Position numbers and translations under genes: made by a program. A DNA stretch of 64,000 bases from an uncultured Bacilli bacterium (lineage in GTDB: Bacteria; Bacillota_I; Bacilli_A; RF39; UBA660), in the NCBI GenBank assembly GCA_910584165.1, contig CAJTZU010000001.1:248001-312000 (forward strand), given 5' to 3'. Positions 7,454 through 16,103 of this stretch are shown in pieces; position 1 is the first letter of the stretch; each line of letters begins with the position of its first letter. Below the pieces are notes generated by a model, which saw only the letters and a list, made by a program, of their open reading frames with translations, did no database searches and was not told where the DNA came from.

Positions 7454-9823
7454 TTATGCAGTTTCTTTAACTGCGTTTTTAATAACATCTTCTGGAATCA
7501 CTAATGATTCAGTTAAATCACTTACAGTTACTACAAATGAAATTGCATTGTAATCTGCTACTGCTTCATCAGCGAATGAAGCTAATAAGTCAGCACTCAT
7601 TTCAGTAATTTTTTCATCTTTCACTTTAATGATAACATGAACGTCTTTATCAGGTATGAAAACTTCTTTATTATCTTCACCTTCTGCTAAAGTTGATAAA
7701 CCAGGAATCTCTACTTTATCTCCAGCTTTAATTAAAAGTACATCGAAAGTAATGGTTCCATCAGCTGCAACTTCTACAACTTTTACATCACCTTGAATAC
7801 CTAACATAGTTGAAGAACTATCATCAGAATTTGTATTATTAGAAGTTACTGTATAAGTCCAATTAACATTGTCATCTGATTCATAATTATAAGTTCCATC
7901 AGCCTTTTCTTGGCTCCATCCATAAATGTTCATTGTCCCATTTGAAGTAGTTACTGTTGCATCCATTTTTTGTACATTTGTTTTTCCATCAAATGCTGTA
8001 TTAAATACTATACTAGCACTATTCTCTGCAACCTTTGCATCTGCAGTAAGAGTTAAAGTTGCCTTTGCACTTTCTAGTTCCATTAAATTATTAATAGCAT
8101 TTTCTAATACTTCGTCAGCAAATGTTAATTTAGAATAATCAATTGTATATGTTTCAGTAGTATATTCATTACCATTTCCATCTCTATCGACTTTAATAGT
8201 AATTACTTTATTTTCTGCTTTTGGATCTAAAGCAAATAATACTGATAATGATTCTGCTCCTGTATAATTTACAGTTTTCTTACCATTGATTTCAATAGTA
8301 GTTTTATCATTAGCACCATCTACATCAACATTAAATGCATAATAGTAACCAGTTCTATCTTCTGGGTTACTACTGAATTTTTCGTCATTAGCAACACCTT
8401 TTGAAATAATACCAGTTAATTTACCATTTTCTAATTTTACATTAGTGTCATTTTCTTTAAAATCAAATTTTGCTGTTAAGTCTGTTACATCAGCGGCTGG
8501 AATATTTGAACTAACCGTTGCTGTAGTTTTCTTTGCAAAAACTAAATTTTCATAACTAAATGTTAATGTTTTTGGAGTATATTCTTTTCCATCACCATCT
8601 AAGTCTACAGTTACTTTAAAAGTCTTGTCAGTCTCATTTGGGTCTAATTGATGAATAACAACAATTGCATTATCTGTATCGAATGCCTCAATTCCTACTA
8701 CTTTAGTAGCACCATCTGCTGGAAGAGTAATTTTAACATCTTTAAGATCTTCTTTTGTCATTCCTTCTGGCATTGTCAATACATAAGCAACATAATATCC
8801 AGTGTCATCCTTAAATCCTTTAACACCTTCCATTGGTGCTACAACACCTTCAAATATTCCATCTTTTAAAGTAATATTTCCTACATTACCATTAAAATTA
8901 AATGCATCTTTTAAGTTTTTTAATGCATCAGCAAAAGCTTCATCTTTTGCATCAAATAAAGTTGTTGTTACTGAAGATTCTTTTTCAAATACTAGTTCAG
9001 AGTAATCAATAACATATTTTTTAGGTCCATATTCTACTGCTTCTCCATCTAAATCTGCAATAATTTCCAATGTTTTATTTTCAGCATTTGGATTTAATGA
9101 ATATAGGATAGTTAAATCTTCTTTACCTACATGAACTTTATTACCTTTACTATATGTAATAGTAGTAGCATCATTTGCATTTTCTACTTTTACATTGATT
9201 GGAAAATAAAATCCTGTTTGTTCTGCTTCTGGCCAATTTGAACTATCAGCATCGCCTTTAGCAATAAATCCTTTTAATTTTATTTTTCCATCTTCTACTA
9301 CTAATTTAACATCAGTATTACTATTTGTTCTATCATATCCAAAAGCATTTTTTAAAGCTTCTAAATCAGCAGCACTAATATCACTACTAATAATTGCTTT
9401 TGTTTCTTCTGGAATAAATACATAATCAAGGTATTTTATACTAACCTTGTCAGCTGATGCAGTAGTACCTACTAAGTTTTTATCAGCTGTAAATCCATTA
9501 TAATTCCAATTAGAATCTGTTGTTCTAGTATAAGAATGGATTGTCATTGCACCATAGATTTCATCTTTATTTGTTTTTCCAGGTGCATTTGTGTTAATTG
9601 AACGAGCAGCTAACATTGTATCTTGAGTCGTTAAAACCCATTCAGAAGTATAAGCATATTCGCCAATAATATAAATTCCACTAACAGCGTCACTGTATTC
9701 TAATGTTTCATCTACCAAATCATTTAATTCATCTAAAGTTACCTCTCTAGCAAAACTTGGAGTAATTGCTACAAAGAAAGCACAAAAGAATACTAATAAC
9801 AACTTGCTATATTTCTTTATCAT
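7454..9823 (-). CDS. Secreted protein with three ~145-residue repeats, unknown function
   Basis: The 789-residue protein has a clear signal peptide (IKKYSKLLLVFFCAFFVAIT, ending near PSFA). At least three diverged repeats of roughly 145 residues start near residues 134, 281 and 429. Each ends in a segment like DLDGDGKEYTPKTLTFSYE or DRDGNGNEYTTETYTIDYS, and the repeats look like beta-rich Ig-type folds. No LPxTG, lipobox or C-terminal membrane helix is seen, so it may be released or held non-covalently. It lies 28 bases after the BIG2 protein gene, and the two may share a transcript. I recognise no named family. Surface or matrix function is inference. Confidence 0.82.
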   Translation of the reverse strand: MIKKYSKLLLVFFCAFFVAITPSFAREVTLDELNDLVDETLEYSDAVSGIYIIGEYAYTSEWVLTTQDTMLAARSINTNAPGKTNKDEIYGAMTIHSYTRTTDSNWNYNGFTADKNLVGTTASADKVSIKYLDYVFIPEETKAIISSDISAADLEALKNAFGYDRTNSNTDVKLVVEDGKIKLKGFIAKGDADSSNWPEAEQTGFYFPINVKVENANDATTITYSKGNKVHVGKEDLTILYSLNPNAENKTLEIIADLDGEAVEYGPKKYVIDYSELVFEKESSVTTTLFDAKDEAFADALKNLKDAFNFNGNVGNITLKDGIFEGVVAPMEGVKGFKDDTGYYVAYVLTMPEGMTKEDLKDVKITLPADGATKVVGIEAFDTDNAIVVIHQLDPNETDKTFKVTVDLDGDGKEYTPKTLTFSYENLVFAKKTTATVSSNIPAADVTDLTAKFDFKENDTNVKLENGKLTGIISKGVANDEKFSSNPEDRTGYYYAFNVDVDGANDKTTIEINGKKTVNYTGAESLSVLFALDPKAENKVITIKVDRDGNGNEYTTETYTIDYSKLTFADEVLENAINNLMELESAKATLTLTADAKVAENSASIVFNTAFDGKTNVQKMDATVTTSNGTMNIYGWSQEKADGTYNYESDDNVNWTYTVTSNNTNSDDSSSTMLGIQGDVKVVEVAADGTITFDVLLIKAGDKVEIPGLSTLAEGEDNKEVFIPDKDVHVIIKVKDEKITEMSADLLASFADEAVADYNAISFVVTVSDLTESLVIPEDVIKNAVKETA

Positions 9824-9851
9824 TTTCTTTTTTCCTTTCTACGATATTATA

Positions 9852-11423
9852 TTATCCCTTTATTACAACTGTGGCTGAAATTTCCTTACCATCTACTATA
9901 ATTTTTGCTGTTTTAATACTTGTTGTTACTTTTGTAGCATTAATTTGTGTTGAAGTTTCATTTAAAACTGTACCATTATAAATGATTTTACTATAAGCTT
10001 TAAATGCTGAACCATCTCTTGTTACAGAAACTCCATAATTTGCTACAGCATCTGTACCTTCTTGATGCTTTGCAGTAAATGTAATTACATATTTATGAGT
10101 TTTCTCCTTTACAGTAATAGTAATGCTTCCTACTTTACCACTGCCATCTTTAGCTGTTGCTGTAATAGTTACAGTTCCTGGAGCTTTAGCAATTACTTTA
10201 CCTTTTGAATCTACAGTTGCAACAGCTGGATTACTACTCTTCCATGTAACGCCTTTATTAGAAGCATTATTTGGCTTAATAGTTGCTTTTAATGTTTGAT
10301 TTCCACCAACTGTCATTGTTTTATTACCACTAACAGTAATACCTGTTACAGGTTGATTTTTAACAGTTACTTTAACTGTTGCTGTATAACTACCATCATT
10401 TGTAGTTACAGTAATAATAGCAGTTCCTTCTTTCTTACCAGTAATTTTTCCATTTTTATCTACTGTTACAATTGAAGAATCGCTACTCTTCCATGTTAAT
10501 CCTTTATTTGTCGCGTCACTTGGTTTTACTGTTGCTTTCAACGTTGTACTTGAACCTGTTGCTAAGTTAAGTGTTGTTTTATCAAAACTTACACCTGTAA
10601 CAGGAACAATATCTTTTGTTACTGTTATAGTTGCTGTTGCTTTGAAACCACCATCTTTTGTAGTTACTGTAATTGTAGCAGTACCAGCTTTAAGAGCTTT
10701 AATGTTACCATTTTCATCCACTGTTACAATACTATTATCACTACTTTCCCATGTTAATGATTTATCTTTAGCATTGCTTGGCTCTACTGTTGCTATTAAA
10801 GTCGCAGTTTCACCTGGCTTCATTGCTAAAGATGTTTGATTTAATGTTACCCCTGTAACACTAGCATCATTTGTGTCTCCGGCTCTCCATCTTGCTTCTA
10901 ATTTTATATCACCTGTTACCTTAGTGTTAAAATCGAATAGCTCACCATTATAATACCAACCATCAAAGATATAACCTTCTTTTGTTGGGTCAGCTGGTTT
11001 TGGAATTCTACCGTCTTTATCTACCTTTAAAGCTGACACTGGACTACCACCACGTGTATCAAATGTGATGTTAAATTGTTCTTTCTTACCACCACAAGAC
11101 TTTAACAATAGAATAATGATGATTGCTATAACAACAATTGCTATAACAATTTTTGCACCAAAAGATTCACCTTCATCTTCTAAAAGTTCATCCTTTTCTT
11201 CTTTTTTAGATTTTTTATCATCTTTTGAATTCTCTTTGGAATCTTCTTCTATCTCTTCCAATTCTTCTGAATCCTCGTCATCAAAATCGTCATCTTCTGT
11301 TGAATGTTTCTCAGTTTCTTCGAAATCATCTAATTCCTCATCAGAAATTTCGTCTAAGTCAAGATCTTCATCTAGTTCTTCAACTTCATCTAAGTCAACA
11401 TCTTTTCTTTTCTTGTCTTCCAT
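9852..11423 (-). CDS. Membrane-anchored surface protein: acidic N-terminus, InlB-type repeat, three BIG2 domains
   Basis: The 523-residue protein has an extremely acidic first ~85 residues (runs of Asp/Glu, no signal peptide). One membrane helix at about 92-112 (AKIVIAIVVIAIIIILLLKS) follows, then an InlB/Flg_new repeat (FDTRGGSPV...EGYIFDGWYYNG). Next come three BIG2 Ig-like domains with the TWKSSDSSIVTVD-type core, and a final unassigned ~75-residue domain. The topology is type II with the acidic tail inside. Bacterial Ig-like domains usually serve adhesion or spacing at the surface. AGGAAGG precedes the ATG. Its own promoter lies about 95 bases upstream. Confidence 0.88.
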   Translation of the reverse strand: MEDKKRKDVDLDEVEELDEDLDLDEISDEELDDFEETEKHSTEDDDFDDEDSEELEEIEEDSKENSKDDKKSKKEEKDELLEDEGESFGAKIVIAIVVIAIIIILLLKSCGGKKEQFNITFDTRGGSPVSALKVDKDGRIPKPADPTKEGYIFDGWYYNGELFDFNTKVTGDIKLEARWRAGDTNDASVTGVTLNQTSLAMKPGETATLIATVEPSNAKDKSLTWESSDNSIVTVDENGNIKALKAGTATITVTTKDGGFKATATITVTKDIVPVTGVSFDKTTLNLATGSSTTLKATVKPSDATNKGLTWKSSDSSIVTVDKNGKITGKKEGTAIITVTTNDGSYTATVKVTVKNQPVTGITVSGNKTMTVGGNQTLKATIKPNNASNKGVTWKSSNPAVATVDSKGKVIAKAPGTVTITATAKDGSGKVGSITITVKEKTHKYVITFTAKHQEGTDAVANYGVSVTRDGSAFKAYSKIIYNGTVLNETSTQINATKVTTSIKTAKIIVDGKEISATVVIKG

Positions 11424-11814
11424 ACTACCTTCCTTTCTTATTTTTTCTTACCATCATTAACAGTTATGTTATCACACTTAACCAACATACACCTCCGTAC
11501 TGTGACACACTCATTGTATCAAAAATGCTAATTTTCGTCAATATATATAACGACAATTTTTACACTTTACAAAAAAGAAAAAAGTGCTTTATTTTTCTTC
11601 CTTTTTTTGGCATGTGATGTCTTTATTTTATTGACTTTTCGAACTGTTTTAAGAAATTTATTTTTTTCTTCTTCTATTTACCATTTTTTTGCCAATAAAC
11701 ACCTTCCTTTTCTAAAACAAATCCACTATATCATATCTTGAAACAAGTCTAATTATGACAAAAAGAAATGGGATAATTCCTTTTTTTTCACATAGGATGT
11801 ATTAGGTGATTATT
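11424..11814. other. Intergenic region between divergent genes
   Basis: This 390-base AT-rich stretch separates the minus-strand BIG2 protein gene from the plus-strand DUF3792 gene. The minus-strand promoter at 11513-11541 is the only confident element. T-rich tracts fill 11570-11700, but I found no paired structure, repeat or convincing small gene in them. A plus-strand promoter for the DUF3792 gene must exist but is not obvious. Confidence 0.6.
11513..11541 (-). promoter_or_regulatory. Promoter of the BIG2/InlB-type surface protein gene
   Basis: TTGACG (11541-11536), a 17-base spacer and TACAAT (11518-11513) on the minus strand. The predicted 5' leader is about 80 nt. Confidence 0.65.
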
Positions 11815-12183
11815 ATGCAAATGTGGAAAAACTTAGGAATTAACATAGGAATTTCCCTTCTCATTCTACTAATTGGAACCTTTTTTGTTAGCCTTCTTAG
11901 TTTTTTTAATATTTTAAAGGGAAACTTACTAACTATCATGAAATTTCTAATTCCTTTTCTAAGCTTTTTTATTGGAAGTTTTAAGCAAGGAAAAGAAAGT
12001 AAAAAGAAAGGCTTTCTAGAAGGTTTAAAAATTGGAAGTATCTTGGTGTTTATTCTCTTTATTTTCAATTATGGTATCTATCAAACCTTTCATTTTAAAA
12101 ATTTACTTTACTATTTTCTACTTCTTTTTATTTCTATGACAGGAGGAATATTAGGAATTTCAAAGAGAATAGAAAAAAAATAG
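11815..12183 (+). CDS. TIGR04086/DUF3792 family membrane protein
   Basis: The 122-residue protein has four membrane helices: GISLLILLIGTFFVSLLSFF, a second around IPFLSFFIGSF, then GSILVFILFIFNYGI and YYFLLLFISMTGGILGI. The central GSFKQGKESKKKGFLEGLKIG motif is what identifies this small Bacillota family of unknown function. I choose the ATG at 11815 because TAGGTG precedes it by six bases; a GTG three codons upstream overlaps that site. It is one of few plus-strand genes here and is convergent with the phosphoesterase gene, sharing a terminator. Confidence 0.8.
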   Translation: MQMWKNLGINIGISLLILLIGTFFVSLLSFFNILKGNLLTIMKFLIPFLSFFIGSFKQGKESKKKGFLEGLKIGSILVFILFIFNYGIYQTFHFKNLLYYFLLLFISMTGGILGISKRIEKK

Positions 12184-12199
12184 GGAATCCTATTTTTTT
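12173..12199. terminator. Bidirectional intrinsic terminator
   Basis: Eight A, then TAGG-GAAT-CCTA, then seven T. The symmetric hairpin serves the convergent genes ending at 12183 (+) and 12190 (-). Confidence 0.85.
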
Positions 12200-13026
12200 G
12201 CTTGTAAATAAATACTAGTAATTTCTTTTCGAAATAAAAGATTTAAAAAAGATAGTTTATGAACTTGAGAAATCTTCGTAACACCTGAAGATACAATCAC
12301 TATCAAATGATTTCTTTGAAACACCCCATATGCTCCTTTTGGAAATACTGTATGAAATGGCCCAATAAGGCCTCTTCCATTAGCTAATTTCCAAAAAGGT
12401 AATGGGACTAATCCTCCATGCATATGTCCACATAAAACCAAAGAAATACTGTTTAAAAAAGGTATCTCTTCTATTACTTTTTTATTTAGAAAAGGAATTG
12501 GAGTATGGCATAATAAAATATTAAATTTATTAGAATACACATTAGGAAAACAATTATTCATAAACTTTACAAAATAGCTAGGGCTTTCTTTATAATCATA
12601 ATAATATCCTAAGGGTAAAGTTACTCCAATAAATCGAATATTTCCATCTACATAACTGTCATTATCCAATACATGAACATTTTTTATTTTATTTATCTTT
12701 TTATAAAATTCATAATCAAAAGCATATTCATGTCTAATAGCATCACTTGATTGCTCATGATTACCAATTCCTATCATTACCTTAGATAATTTTCCTAATG
12801 AAGTAATCCAGTCTAATAGCCAAACCTCATCTTCTACTTTTCCTTTATCTAATAAGTCTCCTGAAATACAAAGATAATCATAAGATAATTCTCGCAATTG
12901 TTCCAATAACAAAGCCAGATACTTTTTCTCTTTATCATTACAGTAATGAATATCGGAAAGTAAGATAATTTTTTTATCGAGATTTTCAACTGTGACAGAA
13001 TATTGTTTTATAAAAGTATCTTTCAT
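12190..13026 (-). CDS. Calcineurin-like metallophosphoesterase
   Basis: The 278-residue protein shows the full two-metal phosphoesterase motif set in order: SDIHYCN (DxH), SGDLLDKG (GDxxD), GNHE, CHTP and CGHMHGG (GHxH). This family includes YkuE/YaeI-like enzymes and phosphodiesterases, and the substrate cannot be told. There is no N-terminal membrane helix, unlike YkuE. I place the start at the ATG at 13026 (GGGTGA upstream) rather than a GTG three codons earlier. It follows tgt with a one-base gap and is probably co-transcribed with it. Confidence 0.88.
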   Translation of the reverse strand: MKDTFIKQYSVTVENLDKKIILLSDIHYCNDKEKKYLALLLEQLRELSYDYLCISGDLLDKGKVEDEVWLLDWITSLGKLSKVMIGIGNHEQSSDAIRHEYAFDYEFYKKINKIKNVHVLDNDSYVDGNIRFIGVTLPLGYYYDYKESPSYFVKFMNNCFPNVYSNKFNILLCHTPIPFLNKKVIEEIPFLNSISLVLCGHMHGGLVPLPFWKLANGRGLIGPFHTVFPKGAYGVFQRNHLIVIVSSGVTKISQVHKLSFLNLLFRKEITSIYLQAKK

Positions 13027-13027
13027 T

Positions 13028-14140
13028 CTATTCACCCAAATACTTCTTTAAAAATTCTTCTTTATATTGCTCAAAAGAATCATTTTCAATAGAAACCCTA
13101 ATTTCTTCCATTAAGCGAATTAGAAAACGAATATTGTGAATAGATAAAAGTCTTGCTCCAAACGTTTCATCTGCTGTAATTAAATGTCTAATATAAGCTT
13201 TCGTATAATGCTTACATGCATAACAATCACAAGTATCTTCTATTGGCGTAAAATCTTCCTTATATTTCGCATTCTTTACATTTAATTTTCCAGTGCGAGT
13301 AAAAGCATTTCCATGACGAGCTATACGAGTTGGTAAAACACAGTCAAACATATCAACACCACGCTCTACACCTTCTAATAAATCAATAGGGTCTCCTACT
13401 CCCATTAAATAACGAGGCTTATCCTCAGGAAGATAACGAATAGCATCATCAATCATTTGATACATAGTAGGTTTATCTTCACCTACACTAGTTCCACCTA
13501 TCGAATATCCATCAAAACCAATTTTTACAGTTTCTTTAGCGCTATATTCTCTTAAGTCTTTATAGGCACCACCTTGAACTATTCCAAATAGAGATTGATT
13601 CTCATTACTATGAACATTTTTTCCACGAACTGCCCACCTAAGAGTTCTCTCTGTACTTACCTTTGCGTATTCATAAGTAGCTGGGTAAGGAATACATTCA
13701 TCAAAACTCATCGCAATATCACTATCTAATTTATTTTGAATTTGAATAGAAAGCTCAGGAGTTAGAAAAAGATTTCTACCATCTAAATGACTCTTAAAAC
13801 GAACTCCTTCTTCCATAATATCTTTCTTTTTATTCTTAATCAAGGAAAATACTTGAAAGCCACCACAATCGGTAAGAATCGGTCCAGGATAATTCATAAA
13901 CTTATGTAATCCTCCAGCATGCGCTACCACATCTTCTCCTGGTCTTAACCACAAATGATAAGTATTAGACAAAATGACAGCGCTATTCATAGCAACTAAT
14001 TCCTCAGGACTTAGTGTTTTTACAGTAGCTTGTGTTCCTACTGGCATAAACATCGGAGTATCAAAGGAGCCATAATTCGTATGTAAAATTCCTCTTCTCG
14101 CTTTCCCATCTTTTTTTAATAGTTCATATTGAATTTTCAT
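13028..14140 (-). CDS. tgt: tRNA-guanine transglycosylase
   Basis: The 370-residue enzyme exchanges guanine-34 of GUN-anticodon tRNAs for a queuosine precursor (preQ1 in bacteria). Visible motifs are the substrate-pocket DCGGFQVFSL, GIVQGG, the nucleophile region GVDMFDCVLPTR, and the C-terminal zinc site CDCYACKHY plus a later His. Length is normal for the bacterial enzyme. GGAAGTG precedes the ATG. It heads a two-gene unit with a metallophosphoesterase. No queuosine synthesis gene or preQ1 riboswitch is in this window, so the precursor may be made elsewhere or salvaged. Confidence 0.96.
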   Translation of the reverse strand: MKIQYELLKKDGKARRGILHTNYGSFDTPMFMPVGTQATVKTLSPEELVAMNSAVILSNTYHLWLRPGEDVVAHAGGLHKFMNYPGPILTDCGGFQVFSLIKNKKKDIMEEGVRFKSHLDGRNLFLTPELSIQIQNKLDSDIAMSFDECIPYPATYEYAKVSTERTLRWAVRGKNVHSNENQSLFGIVQGGAYKDLREYSAKETVKIGFDGYSIGGTSVGEDKPTMYQMIDDAIRYLPEDKPRYLMGVGDPIDLLEGVERGVDMFDCVLPTRIARHGNAFTRTGKLNVKNAKYKEDFTPIEDTCDCYACKHYTKAYIRHLITADETFGARLLSIHNIRFLIRLMEEIRVSIENDSFEQYKEEFLKKYLGE

Positions 14141-14262
14141 TACATCACTTCCATAACATTTAGATTATACTATAGATTTACTTTTATTGCTATTCTTTTC
14201 TATTCTTCTTTTTTAAATTCTACTTTTAACTTACTACTGATAATAATATTGTTTAAAAGGGC

Positions 14263-14297
14263 AAATAAGGAAGCAGAATTCTTCTACTTCCTTATTT
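14263..14297 (-). terminator. Probable intrinsic terminator
   Basis: AAATAAGGAAG and CTTCCTTATTT form an eleven-base stem across the stop codon of the gene ending at 14292. The minus-strand T tail is short (TTATTTG), so efficiency is uncertain. Confidence 0.5.
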
Positions 14298-15428
14298 TTG
14301 ATATCCATCAAACATATCTATTTTCACTTGATAAATTTTATTAGGCTTTTCTTTTTTACTAGCTTCGTACTTTTCCACAAACTTAGGATGACTGCTATCC
14401 ACGATATCTAACCCCAACTCTTTAGCCAACAAAACAATTTTTCTTAATGTTTCAAAATCTTCTTTCACTAATCTACCCATAAAGTTTTTAAGTTTTTTTA
14501 AAGGAATTCCTATTCCTATGATAGACGATAAGGGAATTTGGTCTTTTACTTGCCATTCATCAAACATATCACTAACACGTCTATCAATAACTTTATCAAA
14601 AATATTTGGCCGAATATAATCAGGAGACAACTTAAATGCTGGAATGCTATCTGAAAGAATAAGACAGAAAGAATCCATAACATAAGAATAAAAAGCATTC
14701 ATTCTATTTTGTCGATATTCTCCTTTTGGATATTTTTTGCAAACACTAACGTAGTCTGCTCCATTATATCCATAGAAACTTTCATACCCCAATAATCGTT
14801 TACTTTTGATACCTCCAGTAGTTAAAATGCTTAGTAAATAATATAAAGAATCTCTTATTTTTCCTAGGCCATGATAATAGTATCGACTACAAAAATTACC
14901 ATCTACTATTCTTTCTAAGGAATAATCATAAATTGGATGTTCTAAAAATCCTTGTCTTTCATTATAATCTCTTAAACAAATTAGCGAGTCTGTATTTACA
15001 ATATCTATTTTTAAATCTTTCACAAAAGTTAATAATTCTTGTAACTGACTTTTATAATAAGGAATTTCTTCCCAATCATAACATTTTAATTGATCCATAG
15101 GAAGACCAATCCCCACTATCATAGATAGTGGAATACTACCTCTTACCTGATATTCATCATCATATTCACTAAATAATTGTGCAAAAGGTCCTTTTAAATA
15201 CTTTATATACTTTTCTTTTATCATTCGAATTTTAGAAGCTTTTACTTTATCAGAAATAATAAAACAAGTGCATCCTTCTACAAATTCATAAAAGCCTTGT
15301 CCATCTCTATAAAGTCGAATGGGAGATGTTTCTTTTATTCTCCCAAAAGATAAATTTTCTACTGCTATTTCAACATCTTCTCCATGAAAAATTTTTCCAC
15401 CAAAGCCATAATAAAAAAATTTACTCAT
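14292..15428 (-). CDS. Unknown protein, two fused copies of an ADP-ribosyltransferase-like domain
   Basis: The 378-residue protein is an internal duplication. Its C-terminal half (from about residue 185, SRYYYHGLGK) and its N-terminal half (MSKFFYYGFGG) both resemble the 204-residue neighbour. The shared core has three parts: a YYHG start, a GxDYVSVCKK strand, and an E[WY]QVKDxIPLSxIxGIGIP block. That order of His, strand-Ser and Glu blocks recalls the ADP-ribosyltransferase fold (DarT/PARP-like). The N-terminal copy has Tyr for the first His and lacks the middle motif, so it may be inactive. The start at 15428 is set by AGGGAG and matches MSKYY of the paralogue. Fold assignment is inference. 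Confidence 0.72.
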   Translation of the reverse strand: MSKFFYYGFGGKIFHGEDVEIAVENLSFGRIKETSPIRLYRDGQGFYEFVEGCTCFIISDKVKASKIRMIKEKYIKYLKGPFAQLFSEYDDEYQVRGSIPLSMIVGIGLPMDQLKCYDWEEIPYYKSQLQELLTFVKDLKIDIVNTDSLICLRDYNERQGFLEHPIYDYSLERIVDGNFCSRYYYHGLGKIRDSLYYLLSILTTGGIKSKRLLGYESFYGYNGADYVSVCKKYPKGEYRQNRMNAFYSYVMDSFCLILSDSIPAFKLSPDYIRPNIFDKVIDRRVSDMFDEWQVKDQIPLSSIIGIGIPLKKLKNFMGRLVKEDFETLRKIVLLAKELGLDIVDSSHPKFVEKYEASKKEKPNKIYQVKIDMFDGYQK

Positions 15429-16035
15429 GAACTTCACTCCCTAAAATTTTTTCTAATTGTATTTGATAAACTTTATTAAAATTCTTACTTTTTTCTTTTT
15501 CATATTCTTCTACAAAATTAGGAAGACTACTATCTACAATATCTAATCCTAATGCTAAAGCAATCTCAATAATTTTTTTAATTTTTTCTTGGCCTTCTTG
15601 TATATCTTCCATTAATTCTGCTAATTGTTGCATAGGAATACCTATCGCAACAATATCTGATAAAGAGACTCTATCTTTCACTTGCCATTCATCAAACATA
15701 TCACTAAAGCGTGTGTTAGGTTTTGAATTCATATATCCAAAAAGTTCAAAACGATTCCATTTATCAGCATTTTCAATAATTTCTGGTTTAATAGCCTCCA
15801 CTGTATCAGAAATAATAAAACAAATACTATCTTGAACATATTTATAAAATGCATTATTAGAATGCCTAGAATATTCTTCTTCTGGTTCTTTTGTACAAAT
15901 ACTTACATGGTCTAAACCATTAAAACCAATCTTTCTAGCACCAGGCATACATTTAATACCACCTTTTTGAAATATATCTAACGTTTTTTCTAATATATCT
16001 CCTCTTTTTACACCATGATAATAATACTTACTCAT
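15421..16035 (-). CDS. Unknown protein, single ADP-ribosyltransferase-like domain (paralogue of the next gene)
   Basis: The 204-residue protein starts MSKYYYHGVKRGD and continues with a helix ending FQKGGIKC, then GFNGLDHVSICTK, SICFIISDTVEA, and DEWQVKDRVSLSDIVAIGIP. The His, strand and Glu-containing blocks match the order seen in ADP-ribosyltransferase folds, but I cannot prove homology. It overlaps the duplicated paralogue downstream by eight bases, so the two are made together. The ATG at 16035 has GGGGGA upstream; another ATG four codons earlier is possible. It might be a toxin, effector or RNA/protein modifier; no antitoxin-like partner is obvious. Confidence 0.7.
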   Translation of the reverse strand: MSKYYYHGVKRGDILEKTLDIFQKGGIKCMPGARKIGFNGLDHVSICTKEPEEEYSRHSNNAFYKYVQDSICFIISDTVEAIKPEIIENADKWNRFELFGYMNSKPNTRFSDMFDEWQVKDRVSLSDIVAIGIPMQQLAELMEDIQEGQEKIKKIIEIALALGLDIVDSSLPNFVEEYEKEKSKNFNKVYQIQLEKILGSEVHE

Positions 16036-16103
16036 AATATCCCCCATTATTCGTTCCTTTTTTAAGAAAAAAGTACATACTATCATACCATATTTTCTAA
16101 AAT

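Noticed and set aside
11065..11617. Long plus-strand open frames rich in Ser opposite the BIG2 protein gene
   Set aside because: They are antisense shadows of the acidic Asp/Glu-rich N-terminus (GA-rich codons read as TC-rich) and have no ribosome site or protein-like composition.
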